Shown piece after piece: positions 1-9,200 of a stretch of 33,535 bases of DNA (its first letter is position 1; every line of letters begins with the position of its first letter). The notes under the pieces are model-generated. The model had not been told where the DNA came from and did not search any database. It saw only the letters and a list, made by a program, of their open reading frames with translations. The position numbers and the translations under genes are program-made. The stretch is from positions 1-33,535 of the forward strand of contig CAINHC010000028.1 of the NCBI GenBank assembly GCA_903848795.1, written 5' to 3'. This DNA is from an uncultured bacterium. GTDB lineage: Bacteria > Patescibacteriota > Minisyncoccia > Phycocordibacterales > CAIZLB01.

Positions 1-132
1 AACAACAGACCAAGAAAATGTTTGGGCTATAAAACTCCAAAGGAGGCATTGATTTTAGAGAAAAGTTTGAAGAAAGATATTGTTTTGATACAATCTAGTG
101 TATTAACAGAGGGGGTTCGGATTTGGGGTTGA
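1..132 (+). pseudogene. C-terminal end of an IS30-like transposase, truncated by the window start
   Basis: Frame 1 reads NNRPRKCLGYKTPKEALILEKSLKKDIVLIQSSVLTEGVRIWG*. NNRPRKxLGYKTPxE is typical of IS30-type DDE transposase C-termini. Whether the full gene is intact is unknown. Confidence 0.6.
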
Positions 133-305
133 ATGTCCCAAGGACTTTATGTTATATATTATACTACACAATATTACAATATGTCAATAGTCGAATCGGC
201 ACGCCCAACTCTAGAACACCAAAAGTCAATATTGCCTCAATTTTCCGTAAATGGTAGTATAAAGGCCAAGTAAACGTTAACCATAATCGAAATAACAGAA
301 ATAAT

Positions 306-1622
306 ATGCCACAGGTAAAAACAGACGTAGAGACATTTGCAAGAATAAAAGTTGTTGGTGTTGGAGGTTCAGGAAAAAACGCAATCAACCACATGATCAA
401 CTCCAAAGTTAAGGGTGTTGATTTTCTTGCAATAAATACTGACGCGCAAGATCTGCATCACTCAATGGCAAAGAGAAAAATTCACATCGGAAAAAATCTT
501 ACTAAAGGATTAGGAGCTGGGATGAATCCAGAAATTGGTCGCCAAGCAGCAGAAGAAACAAAAGAAGAAATTCAAGAGGCACTAAAAAATTCTGACATGG
601 TTTTTGTTGCCGGAGGATTAGGCGGAGGAACAGGATCGGGAGCGTCCCCTATTGTTGCAAAAATTTCAAAAGAAATGGGCGCTCTAACTGTTGGAGTTGT
701 TACAAAACCTTTTTCATTTGAAGGGCAACAACGTATGCGTCTTGCAGAACATGCACTTGAAGAATTAAGTAAAGCAGTTGATGCACTTGTTGTTATTCCA
801 AACGACAAACTTCTAGCAGCCGTCACAAAAGACACAACAGCCAAGAATGCATTCGCGATGTGCGATGAGGTTCTAAAGCAAGCAGTAGAAGGAATTTCAG
901 AACTTATCACGACTCCTGGAACTGTTGGCAACATTGACTTCGCAGACATCAGAGCCGTTCTTGAAAACGCTGGTCCAGCACTTATGGGAATTGGTTCAGC
1001 ATCAGGCGAGAAAAGAGCGGAGGAAGCCGCACGTGCTGCAATCAGCTCTCCCCTACTCGATGTTTCAATTCACGGTGCAAAGGGCGTACTATTCTCTATC
1101 GCAGGAAATGACGATTTAACTATGTGGGAAATTCAAGAAGCCGCAAAGCTTATCACAGACTCAGTCGATCCTGATGCAAAGATTATCTTTGGAACTGTAA
1201 AGGATGAGAGATTAAAGAAGAATGAGCTGAAGATTACAGTTATTGCTGCAAACTTCCCAGATAATAGCGCAATCAGAAAAACAATTTTTGATAGTATGTC
1301 ATCAAGAAATTCTGCTCCAGTTTTTGGATCAAAAGAAACAACAGAGAGACCGGAGCGAACAGAAAGACCAACTTCTTCAAATGTAGAAATAAATACAGCC
1401 CCACAAAGTGTTGAGGTTCATGTTCAATCAAAGAATGATGATAATAAAGGAAAAATTCATAATACTATTCACACACCATCAACAAACACTGCACACAACA
1501 CTCCAAAAACAATGGAAGAGGTTAAGGAAGACGAAAATCCAAACGCTCCATTACAAGGCGTTCAAGACGATGATGATGAATGGAACTCAATTCCGGCATT
1601 CCTAAGAAGGGCAAAGAAGTAG
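306..1622 (+). CDS. ftsZ: Cell division protein FtsZ
   Basis: Tubulin/FtsZ GTPase signature GGLGGGTGSGASP, N-terminal KVVGVGGSGKNAINHM, and C-terminal conserved peptide DDEWNSIPAFLRR. Confidence 0.97.
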   Translation: MPQVKTDVETFARIKVVGVGGSGKNAINHMINSKVKGVDFLAINTDAQDLHHSMAKRKIHIGKNLTKGLGAGMNPEIGRQAAEETKEEIQEALKNSDMVFVAGGLGGGTGSGASPIVAKISKEMGALTVGVVTKPFSFEGQQRMRLAEHALEELSKAVDALVVIPNDKLLAAVTKDTTAKNAFAMCDEVLKQAVEGISELITTPGTVGNIDFADIRAVLENAGPALMGIGSASGEKRAEEAARAAISSPLLDVSIHGAKGVLFSIAGNDDLTMWEIQEAAKLITDSVDPDAKIIFGTVKDERLKKNELKITVIAANFPDNSAIRKTIFDSMSSRNSAPVFGSKETTERPERTERPTSSNVEINTAPQSVEVHVQSKNDDNKGKIHNTIHTPSTNTAHNTPKTMEEVKEDENPNAPLQGVQDDDDEWNSIPAFLRRAKK

Positions 1623-1642
1623 TTTGAGGAAGAAACAAGAAG

Positions 1643-1673
1643 CCCCAACTAGGAGATCCTTGGTTGGGGTTTT
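1643..1673 (+). terminator. Rho-independent terminator after ftsZ
   Basis: CCCCAACTAGGAGATCCTTGGTTGGGG hairpin followed by TTTT. Confidence 0.7.
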
Positions 1674-1711
1674 ATGTTTAATTTTAATTGATAAAACAGA
1701 GCATCGTCTCG

Positions 1712-2047
1712 CTACCATTGACGGTGCACGATGCAACCTCTGCGAATATCAATTCTGATGACAATTTGGCCTGGGATAAATGTGCATTCTACAGGATACA
1801 CATCCGCGTCAAAATGTCCGACAAGTATCAAGGAAGGTCCTCGACTGTCAATCACCACCGGCTCATCAAGGATCCTTTGAGCATCCACGAGCTTGGCAAC
1901 ATACAGTGCCGTTACAGGATCTTCAACGCGTCGGTATTTTATAGGTCGACAAACCGTGGAGATGACGTAAAAACCAATCCTCTCTAGCAATCTAACGACC
2001 CAATCATAATCCACATGATCAACTGGCAAATCGACGAAAGTTCTCAT
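1712..2047 (-). CDS. Hypothetical protein (about 111 aa from ATG at 2047; GTG start at 2095 also possible)
   Basis: Open frame MRTFVDLPVDHVDYDWVVRLLERIGFYVISTVCRP... has more protein-like composition than the antisense ORF. Confidence 0.45.
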   Translation of the reverse strand: MRTFVDLPVDHVDYDWVVRLLERIGFYVISTVCRPIKYRRVEDPVTALYVAKLVDAQRILDEPVVIDSRGPSLILVGHFDADVYPVECTFIPGQIVIRIDIRRGCIVHRQW

Positions 2048-2120
2048 ACACTGACAACTATACGCCACTTTGTAATTTTGTAAATACCGAAGCACTGTAT
2101 TAATTTGATATAATAATTTT

Positions 2121-3083
2121 ATGAAAACATACGATCTTCTAATAATTGGTGGTGGTCCAGCTGGAGTTGCAGCGGGTGTTTATGCTTCACGCAAAAAGTT
2201 ACAAACTCTTTTGGTTACAGAGGATTTTGGTGGACAAAGTATCGTCTCAGAAGGCATAGAAAATTGGATTGGAACCATCAAAATATCTGGTGCTGATTTA
2301 GCAAAATCACTAGAAAACCATCTGAAGGCTTATGCAGGAGACGTTGTTGAAATAAAAACTGGCAATAGAATTATTTCAATCGAAAAGCACACTGATTATA
2401 CAGAAGCCGATCCCCTATTTATTTCAAAGATGAAAAGTTCATTCGGCGATGAAGTTGTAGATATTATTTCAAAAACAGTTTTAATAACTACAGGAAGCGC
2501 TCACAGAAAACTTCCCGCGAAAGGTGCTGACACATTCGAGCATAAAGGACTTACGTACTGTGCAACGTGCGATGGTCCACTATTTTCTGATACAGATGTT
2601 GTCGTTATCGGTGGTGGAAATGCAGCACTCGAATCTGTCGCTCAACTTTCTGCATATTGCAAAAGTGTGACAATAATCAACAGAAGCAAGACCTTTAGAG
2701 CCGACCCCATCACGGTTGAGAAAGTTTTAGCAAAGCCGAATGTTAGTTTAGTAACACCGGCTGAAGTTGTGGAGGTTAAGGGAGAACAATTTGTTAGTGG
2801 TCTAATTTATAAAAATAGCGAGACAAGTGAGGAAAAAGAATTAGCAGTAAATGGAATTTTCGTTGAAATTGGCATGATTCCTGCAACATTTTTTGCTAAG
2901 GATATTGTCAGTTTAAATGAATATAATAAGATAATTGTTGATCCAATGACCGAGAGAACAGAAACAGCCGGTATTTGGTCCGCAGGTGACTGTACAAACG
3001 GTTTATATCATCAAAACAACATAGCAGTAGGTGACGCCGTAAAGGCACTGGAGGACATATATATGAGCTTGAGCAAGAGGTAG
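2121..3083 (+). CDS. trxB: Thioredoxin reductase-like FAD/NAD(P)-dependent oxidoreductase
   Basis: N-terminal GGGPAGVAAGVYASRK, redox motif CATCDG, second dinucleotide motif VVIGGGNAALES, and C-terminal GIWSAGDCTNG. Confidence 0.9.
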   Translation: MKTYDLLIIGGGPAGVAAGVYASRKKLQTLLVTEDFGGQSIVSEGIENWIGTIKISGADLAKSLENHLKAYAGDVVEIKTGNRIISIEKHTDYTEADPLFISKMKSSFGDEVVDIISKTVLITTGSAHRKLPAKGADTFEHKGLTYCATCDGPLFSDTDVVVIGGGNAALESVAQLSAYCKSVTIINRSKTFRADPITVEKVLAKPNVSLVTPAEVVEVKGEQFVSGLIYKNSETSEEKELAVNGIFVEIGMIPATFFAKDIVSLNEYNKIIVDPMTERTETAGIWSAGDCTNGLYHQNNIAVGDAVKALEDIYMSLSKR

Positions 3084-3186
3084 AGCAAAGCTTTTCTCGC
3101 CCTGTCGGAAGTGCTTCAAAGCACTTCCTATCGCCCACCTTTAAACGAAAAACAATATGGACTATATCCATATTGTTTTTGTTTTG

Positions 3187-3260
3187 TGGGCGATACAGGG
3201 CTCGAACCTGTGGCCTCAGACACGTCAAGTCTGCGCTCTAGCCAACTGAGCTAATCGCCC
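3187..3260 (-). tRNA. tRNA-Val(GAC)
   Basis: Reverse complement GGGCGATTAGCTCAGTTGGCTAGAGCGCAGACTTGACGTGTCTGAGGCCACAGGTTCGAGCCCTGTATCGCCCA folds as a cloverleaf. Anticodon loop TTGACGT; no encoded CCA. Confidence 0.95.
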
Positions 3261-3344
3261 GTTTATCCCACGATTCCACTAACCTCACTTCTATCTTCCT
3301 CCCCACTGTTGCACAACAGCTATTAATACAATATCATATAAAGC

Positions 3345-3908
3345 ATGAGTGAATCAACCGCAGACAGTGTTCAATCCACGACACAAGAACAAGTGATGAA
3401 TTTTGAGGCTGGGCAAAAATATACTACAGTAGAAGGTAACGAATATGCAGTAGATTTTATTGCCAGAGAATCTGGAAACACTACTGATTTATTTGTTGTA
3501 TATAAAAGGACATCTCCCGACCACGATGATACCGAGGAGAAATATTATCTAAAGAAAACCACTGATTTGAAGAGTGCAGATGATTTTGATGAAAAAGCGA
3601 CCGATCCATCAACCAGCGAAGAATCAATTGCAGAAGATGAAGAACTCAGCGTATCTGTTGGACAAACATATAAGCACTTCAAGACGAAAGATCTTTATAT
3701 AATAAAAGCGATTGCTTACGACCCAAAAAACCCAGGAAATAAATTTGTTATTTATGAAGGCCAATACGATTCAGAGGATTTTGGACACAATCCAATTTGG
3801 GTTAGAGAATATGGTGACTTTACTGGTATGAAAGTTTTTGGAATAGGTGAATTAGATGGTAATGGACAGCAAAAAGCGCCGGTCAAAAGGTTTGAATTAT
3901 TAGATTAA
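3345..3908 (+). CDS. Hypothetical protein with apparent tandem DUF1653-like modules
   Basis: C-terminal half GQTYKHFKTKDLYIIKAIAYDPKNPGNKFVIYEGQY...IWVREYGDF...VKRFELL resembles DUF1653. N-terminal half GQKYTTVEGNEYAVDFIARESGNTTDLFVVYKR has a similar layout. Confidence 0.55.
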   Translation: MSESTADSVQSTTQEQVMNFEAGQKYTTVEGNEYAVDFIARESGNTTDLFVVYKRTSPDHDDTEEKYYLKKTTDLKSADDFDEKATDPSTSEESIAEDEELSVSVGQTYKHFKTKDLYIIKAIAYDPKNPGNKFVIYEGQYDSEDFGHNPIWVREYGDFTGMKVFGIGELDGNGQQKAPVKRFELLD

Positions 3909-3920
3909 TTTATTATATCA

Positions 3921-4499
3921 ATGTTCGACGAAAGCGATACATACAACACAGAGAAAGAATTTCAACGGAAAATTGTCGAAGCGGTTGCTAACAGGGTGGA
4001 ACAATTCACTCAACAAATCGAAGAGCTAGATAGACATAAGTCTGAAAATAATTACGTGTCCTTTGATCCAGAGGAGGCTGCTGAAATGTTTGGTAGGAGC
4101 GATATAACAATACGGGAATATTTCTATGGCGAAATTAGTAATTTGAGAGCTGGCCTAAAGGTTATAACTGACAAGGGTGTGCAAGGAGAAATATTCTCTC
4201 GAATTAGTGCTCTTTTAATAAAAATTGACAAGGTTTTTAAACCAGAAGAATTTGTATTTGAGTATCTAAGCATTGTGGATGCTCTTATGACAAAGGTTGA
4301 CCACACAACTCATGTACCTGGTCAAAAAAAGTATATTACAGTATCGCTATCCCAAGTTGAAAAAATGGTATCAATTTTGAATTCGACAATTAGAACAAGG
4401 CAGCTAGTAATCGACGAGGATAATCAAAAACAAATTGATTCCGTCAATGAATTACTAAAGGCCCATAATATACCGAAAATTATTACAACACAGTACTAG
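3921..4499 (+). CDS. Hypothetical protein, 192 aa, probable helical
   Basis: Intact ORF 12 nt after the previous gene, same strand; no recognised family. Confidence 0.6.
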   Translation: MFDESDTYNTEKEFQRKIVEAVANRVEQFTQQIEELDRHKSENNYVSFDPEEAAEMFGRSDITIREYFYGEISNLRAGLKVITDKGVQGEIFSRISALLIKIDKVFKPEEFVFEYLSIVDALMTKVDHTTHVPGQKKYITVSLSQVEKMVSILNSTIRTRQLVIDEDNQKQIDSVNELLKAHNIPKIITTQY

Positions 4500-4503
4500 T
4501 CTA

Positions 4504-4532
4504 TTGACAAATCGAGTTACAGAAGCTATATT
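4504..4532 (+). promoter_or_regulatory. Sigma70-like promoter upstream of the 4583 exported-protein gene
   Basis: TTGACA, 17-nt spacer, TATATT. Confidence 0.6.
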
Positions 4533-4582
4533 GTATTCGGATTGAGCCTTCAAAGAAACAGGGTTTAACCACCTTCAATACA

Positions 4583-5551
4583 ATGATAAAGATAGGCGCT
4601 CTAACGCGCGTAATTGTCGGAGTTGCGGCCTACATGGTCGTAGCATTAACCCCACTCGTCAGCATGGCCCCTATAGCCAGGGCTGATTCACCTCAACAAC
4701 CCCCTGTCATCACTATCGATTTCAGTGGCCCCTCCGTGGCCACCGAAATCACTAGAAATGATGGCGTCGTTAACCCCTCAGTCTTCCTGACCGACCCGCG
4801 ACCAGGCATAGGCGAAATTGGACAAGTGTCGCCAAACTGTGTCACAGGAAAAGATTGGGACCTGATGGGATTTGGCTTACAACCAAATATCACACCTACC
4901 ACATCCGCCATATGGATGGTAAGTGGTTTTGACCCAAGGACATCCAATGAAGGTTTCAGCTTTGGTGGGTTGTTTATAGACACCGATGGACATTTTAACA
5001 AGAATGTTCCTCGTCCTGTAAACGCTGACGGATACCAAAGCGTAAGTAATAGACAGGCTGGATTCGAGTATGCAGTTAACGTGATTGGAGTGAACGATGA
5101 CACGCTGACGTATCAGCTCGTACACTTATCTCCCGACTCGACCCTGCAAACCTGCTACTACCAGCAAAACGATCCAGGTGGGCCGTGGAAGTTGATTTCG
5201 TCATCAGTGGATTCGGTGATATTCACCAAAACCACCGAAGTCAAAACAGCCGGTACACTCGAAACGCTATTAAAAACCGGGGTCAATACCGGTGGAGTGT
5301 ATGATAACCAGAACATCTGGTCATTCGAACTTCCGAATGATATTCTTTGGAAACCAGACCCGGATGTTAAAACAAAAATTTTCGCAACACTGGGTTGTGG
5401 AAACGACTGGGCAGTCGGAGCATTCAATGCGACAAACATACCCGCCATCTCCAACATCTCCGCTGTTCCCGAGACAGGAAATGTTTTTGGAGTTGCAATC
5501 CTGATTACTACCGCCTTGTCCATTCGGACTCGACGGCCTGTAATTGGGTAA
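4583..5551 (+). CDS. Secreted surface protein with C-terminal VPETG/hydrophobic/basic sorting-like tail
   Basis: N-terminal signal MIKIGALTRVIVGVAAYMVVALTPLVSMAPIARA; C-terminus VPETGNVFGVAILITTALSIRTRRPVIG. Confidence 0.7.
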   Translation: MIKIGALTRVIVGVAAYMVVALTPLVSMAPIARADSPQQPPVITIDFSGPSVATEITRNDGVVNPSVFLTDPRPGIGEIGQVSPNCVTGKDWDLMGFGLQPNITPTTSAIWMVSGFDPRTSNEGFSFGGLFIDTDGHFNKNVPRPVNADGYQSVSNRQAGFEYAVNVIGVNDDTLTYQLVHLSPDSTLQTCYYQQNDPGGPWKLISSSVDSVIFTKTTEVKTAGTLETLLKTGVNTGGVYDNQNIWSFELPNDILWKPDPDVKTKIFATLGCGNDWAVGAFNATNIPAISNISAVPETGNVFGVAILITTALSIRTRRPVIG

Positions 5552-5594
5552 GACGCCTATAATAACAAGGGGGGGGAGGTACCCCCCCCAACCA

Positions 5595-5636
5595 GCACTC
5601 CTTACTGTAGTAATCCCGCAGTAAGGAGCGTTTTTT
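5595..5636 (+). terminator. Rho-independent terminator
   Basis: CTCCTTACTG...CAGTAAGGAG stem followed by TTTTTT. Confidence 0.8.
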
Positions 5637-5678
5637 ATACATATCTCTTGACACTCTTTAACTGTGTTGAGGTCAGCG

Positions 5679-5775
5679 GAGGGAGGGATTTTGTCACGGA
5701 TAATTTTCTGCTGAAAATTTCCGCGACCCCGGCTCGGCGCCGTCGCGCCTCCGCCTTTCAAATCTCCTTCCTTCT
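5679..5775. other. GC-rich structured intergenic element
   Basis: Outer arms GGAGGGAGGGATTT and AAATCTCCTTCCTTC pair with two G-U and one bulge. An internal hairpin GTCACGGATAATTTTC-TGCT-GAAAATTTCCGCGAC is present. Confidence 0.5.
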
Positions 5776-5825
5776 CGCAACGATAATTCGCTCAAAAGCC
5801 ATTTAGGCTTTTTTGCGAATCATTG

Positions 5826-5912
5826 CGGAGAGAGAGGGAATTGAACCCTCGATGAGGTTTCCCCCATGCCGCTTTTCGAGAGCGGTGCCTTCAACCACTC
5901 AGCCATCTCTCC
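5826..5912 (-). tRNA. tRNA-Ser(CGA)
   Basis: Reverse complement GGAGAGATGGCTGAGTGGTTGAAGGCACCGCTCTCGAAAAGCGG...GGTTCAATTCCCTCTCTCTCC. Anticodon loop CTCGAAA, long variable arm. Confidence 0.93.
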
Positions 5913-6080
5913 AATGTTTATAACTATGCAAGCATACCATTAACTCTGTATGAATGGCAATTTCTACCTAAATATTGGGAAAATTTGGCCTGATTTTTGA
6001 TTTTTTTTGAAAATATGCTATATTCTTCTTATTGCTTTCATCTTTGATTTAGGCAATAAATTAGGCATTTTAGCCAATAT

Positions 6081-6152
6081 GGCCCTATCGTCTATCGGTT
6101 AGGACGAAAGCTTTTCAAGCTTTAAAGCCGGGTTCGACTCCCGGTAGGGTCA
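6081..6152 (+). tRNA. tRNA-Glu(TTC)
   Basis: GGCCCTATCGTCTATCGGTTAGGACGAAAGCTTTTCAAGCTTTAAAGCCGGGTTCGACTCCCGGTAGGGTCA. Anticodon loop TTTTCAA. Confidence 0.95.
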
Positions 6153-6161
6153 CAATTTTTA

Positions 6162-6266
6162 AGAAGCCTCGGCTTCTGCGAGGCGACTATAGAATGTGAT
6201 TGAGCACAATCACCTACTGGGTGATGTCGCTACACCCAGACTTTTGCGAATGAAATGAAGCAAAAG
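6162..6266. other. Cluster of consecutive stem-loops between tRNA-Glu and the 1355-aa gene
   Basis: Four hairpins in about 105 nt: AGAAGCC-TC-GGCTTCT (overlapping alternative GCCTCG...CGAGGC), GTGATT-GAGCAC-AATCAC, CTGGGTG...CACCCAG and CTTTTGC...GCAAAAG. Confidence 0.5.
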
Positions 6267-6294
6267 ACGTTGGTGTAGGCGGCGCACAAATATG

Positions 6295-9200
6295 CTATTT
6301 TTTCCCAACAAACTCCTCGTAATCATCAACTGCCAGACTCAATTCTTTTGGGTCAATTTTAATCATTCCTAATACATTAACTATTGTCTGCTTGTATTTT
6401 TTTGGATTATATTTTGCAGCAGCAATAATTCCAAGCAAAATATCTTTTGCAACTGCTCTATCGTACTGCCAAATATAATTTAATGGACCAATCAATCTAT
6501 CATTTTCTCTAAGCTTTCTTTCTGGATCCCTGCAGATTCTGTCTACAGTATCAGCCATAAATTTATTTTTATATTTTTTAATACACCATTCGATATATGA
6601 TTCTATGGTTTTATGCTCCGTCTCGCTGTAATCCCATCTGCTATAAAGCGCATAGCCAATAGACTTCATCGCACTTTTAACCTTTTCCTCAATTCTCTTA
6701 TCGGAAATAGCATCGGGAATAGTTTTATATCTAAGTGCATGACCAAGATAACCAGTTAATGAATGAGCCATATTATGAACCCAAAGTTTTCTCATGTGAA
6801 TTGCCACAAAATTATTCTCAAATTTTATTTTATCACTCAGCTCAGGAAAGCCAACTCCTTTTCTTTTCTTCCACTTAGTTTCATCAACATAAAGAGGTGG
6901 AATATATTCCTCAACCTTTATTGGATCACTACTATCAACCTTAATTTCTGAAATAATTGCTTCATTAATTGAAGGTACCAACCCAACAAATTCGTCAAAA
7001 TAACTCTTAATATCTGGGTTATCAATTTTTCTATATATTTCATATCTTAATGATTCAAGTGTTTTATCATATACTTGGAAATTTTCATCGAAGACAAAAT
7101 TTATAGCATCCTGAATATCATAGGCGTATCTTCTCAAAACAATAAATAAAATAGTATCGATCAGCTGACTAATATTACTGAGTCTTACTGCAACAAAAAC
7201 AGTATCAACATTCAGCGCTGTTGTTGATATTTTATCTATATCCAGACTTGATATTATGCCTTTAATTGGAATAACAATTCTACTACCCTTACCAGAAGAC
7301 AAGATCACATCTTTTTTGTCTTGAAAAAATAATATCTTGTTATTATCACTTTCTACAAAAATCATTGACCTCTTGGAAGCTGATAATATCTGCCCAAGAT
7401 ATGCCAAACCAATTGCGCCCATACCAAAAATCATTACATCTTGTTTCTTTTTTTGAATTCTATTTGAATAAACACTCAATTCAGAATTAATTATTTTTGC
7501 TAATTTTTCATTTGTATATTCTTCTGGAAGCTCCCCGTTATTGATGTTTTTTATATCTTTTATTAATAAATTTACAAAATGTCTATTAGCGTCATTCATC
7601 TCCCATTCTTTGTTTATATTTATTTTTAAAGCAGATACATCAAAATTATTTACAGCTGACAAATATTTCTGATAACTACTGTCCATTCTGGCTATTGCCC
7701 CACCCCTATGACCCAAAGTAGCAAACTGATAGTGGGTAGTTTTGATGAGCCAAGCAAGTAAGACAGAAATCGCATCACCGATTGCGAGATTTAGAAATGA
7801 TGAGAATAGCTTTTGGTCAGGAATAGGAACAAGCTTTTCATCGTCCATTTCTGAATCAGCAATTATATAATAAGGAAATACCTCTTTAGCAAGAGTGGAA
7901 TTCTCATTTCCAGTAATCAAAGCAATGTCTATACCCTTACTTTTTGCTAAATCGCAAATATATTTTAGATGACTTGTCTCTCCACTAAATGAAATAATTA
8001 TAAGCAAATCACCTTCTACAATATGAGCAAAATCACCATGCGGAAGTTGAGCCGGATTAACTGCTGTTGCGTCTATTCCAATGCTTGTTAATGTGGCAGC
8101 CATTTTTTCAGCCACTCTGAGCGATGAACCTGAACCGGTAATGAACACAGTTCTTTTGTTGTAGTACGAAATAAGAATCTTTTTTAATATAGGTATAACC
8201 TGCCCATGAAAAGATTCCTTATTTAGATTACTAATATTTTTTGATAATCTTTTGAAAATATCGCCGGCCTTAACATTGATAGAAAAATTGGAATCAATAG
8301 AAGCCCCCTCAAACTTTATCTTTTTATCGTAAATAAGATTTGGATGATCTAAATAAAATTGATCCTTATTGTAATCAAAATAATGACATACCAATACACC
8401 AATAGCCGTTCCAACAGCAAGTGCCGCTGTGGTAGTTGTTGTTGGAGCTTCAGGTAGACGAACAATTTCATCGGTAACATCCTTTACCTTACTACAAATT
8501 AAATAGTCACAACCAAGCGCAAGTCTTGAATTTAAGTCTCCAGTTATGGCAACAGAACAGCATCCCTTTCTTCTAATATAATCAATCAAATTAAGTAGCT
8601 CCCAGGACTTACCACTATTTGAAAGCATAAAAATTAAATCCCCTTCTTTCAAATTTGTTAAGTTCTCAGAGTTTGCCCCAGTGAGCTCGAGGCACGCACT
8701 ATGTATACCCAAATTTCTATATCTTTCAGAAAGATTATAGGCAATGGAATGAGACTTTCCTATTCCTACAAAAAACACACTACCTCCAATTTTTTTTGTT
8801 CTAACTACTTTTGACACCACCTCTCCATAGTGACTTTTTTTAATATTATCAACCAATGTTCCACTAATCTCATCGGAATATGTTTCTAGAATCTTTTTTA
8901 GATTATCGATTATCTCCTCCTTGTTTGAATCTACAGCCTGCTCTGCTTTTGAAGATACAACTTCTTTTTCTAAAATTTTATTTATAATTATTGTATCGAG
9001 TGGAGAATTTATATTTTTTACATCTCTTAAAAATGACATTAGAGAGTCCTCTGGAATATTTGCCAAACCAGTATACGGAATGAATGCCAGTGATTTGTTA
9101 TTCTGCACATTATTATACTCAACAAAATGCATGTACTTTCTAAAAAATTTTCCTGAAATCAAATCTCCGTATTTATAATCAATATCGGAAGGTAATCTAA

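Noticed and set aside
164-406. Minus-strand 80-aa ORF
   Set aside because: Overlaps the ftsZ start antisense; no recognisable protein features.
572-949. Minus-strand 125-aa ORF inside ftsZ
   Set aside because: Antisense shadow ORF of a clearly coding frame.
1688-1987. Plus-strand 99-aa ORF
   Set aside because: Overlaps a longer minus-strand frame with more protein-like composition.
5321-5761. Minus-strand 146-aa ORF
   Set aside because: Runs through the structured element, a terminator and the antisense of the VPETG gene; composition is artefactual.
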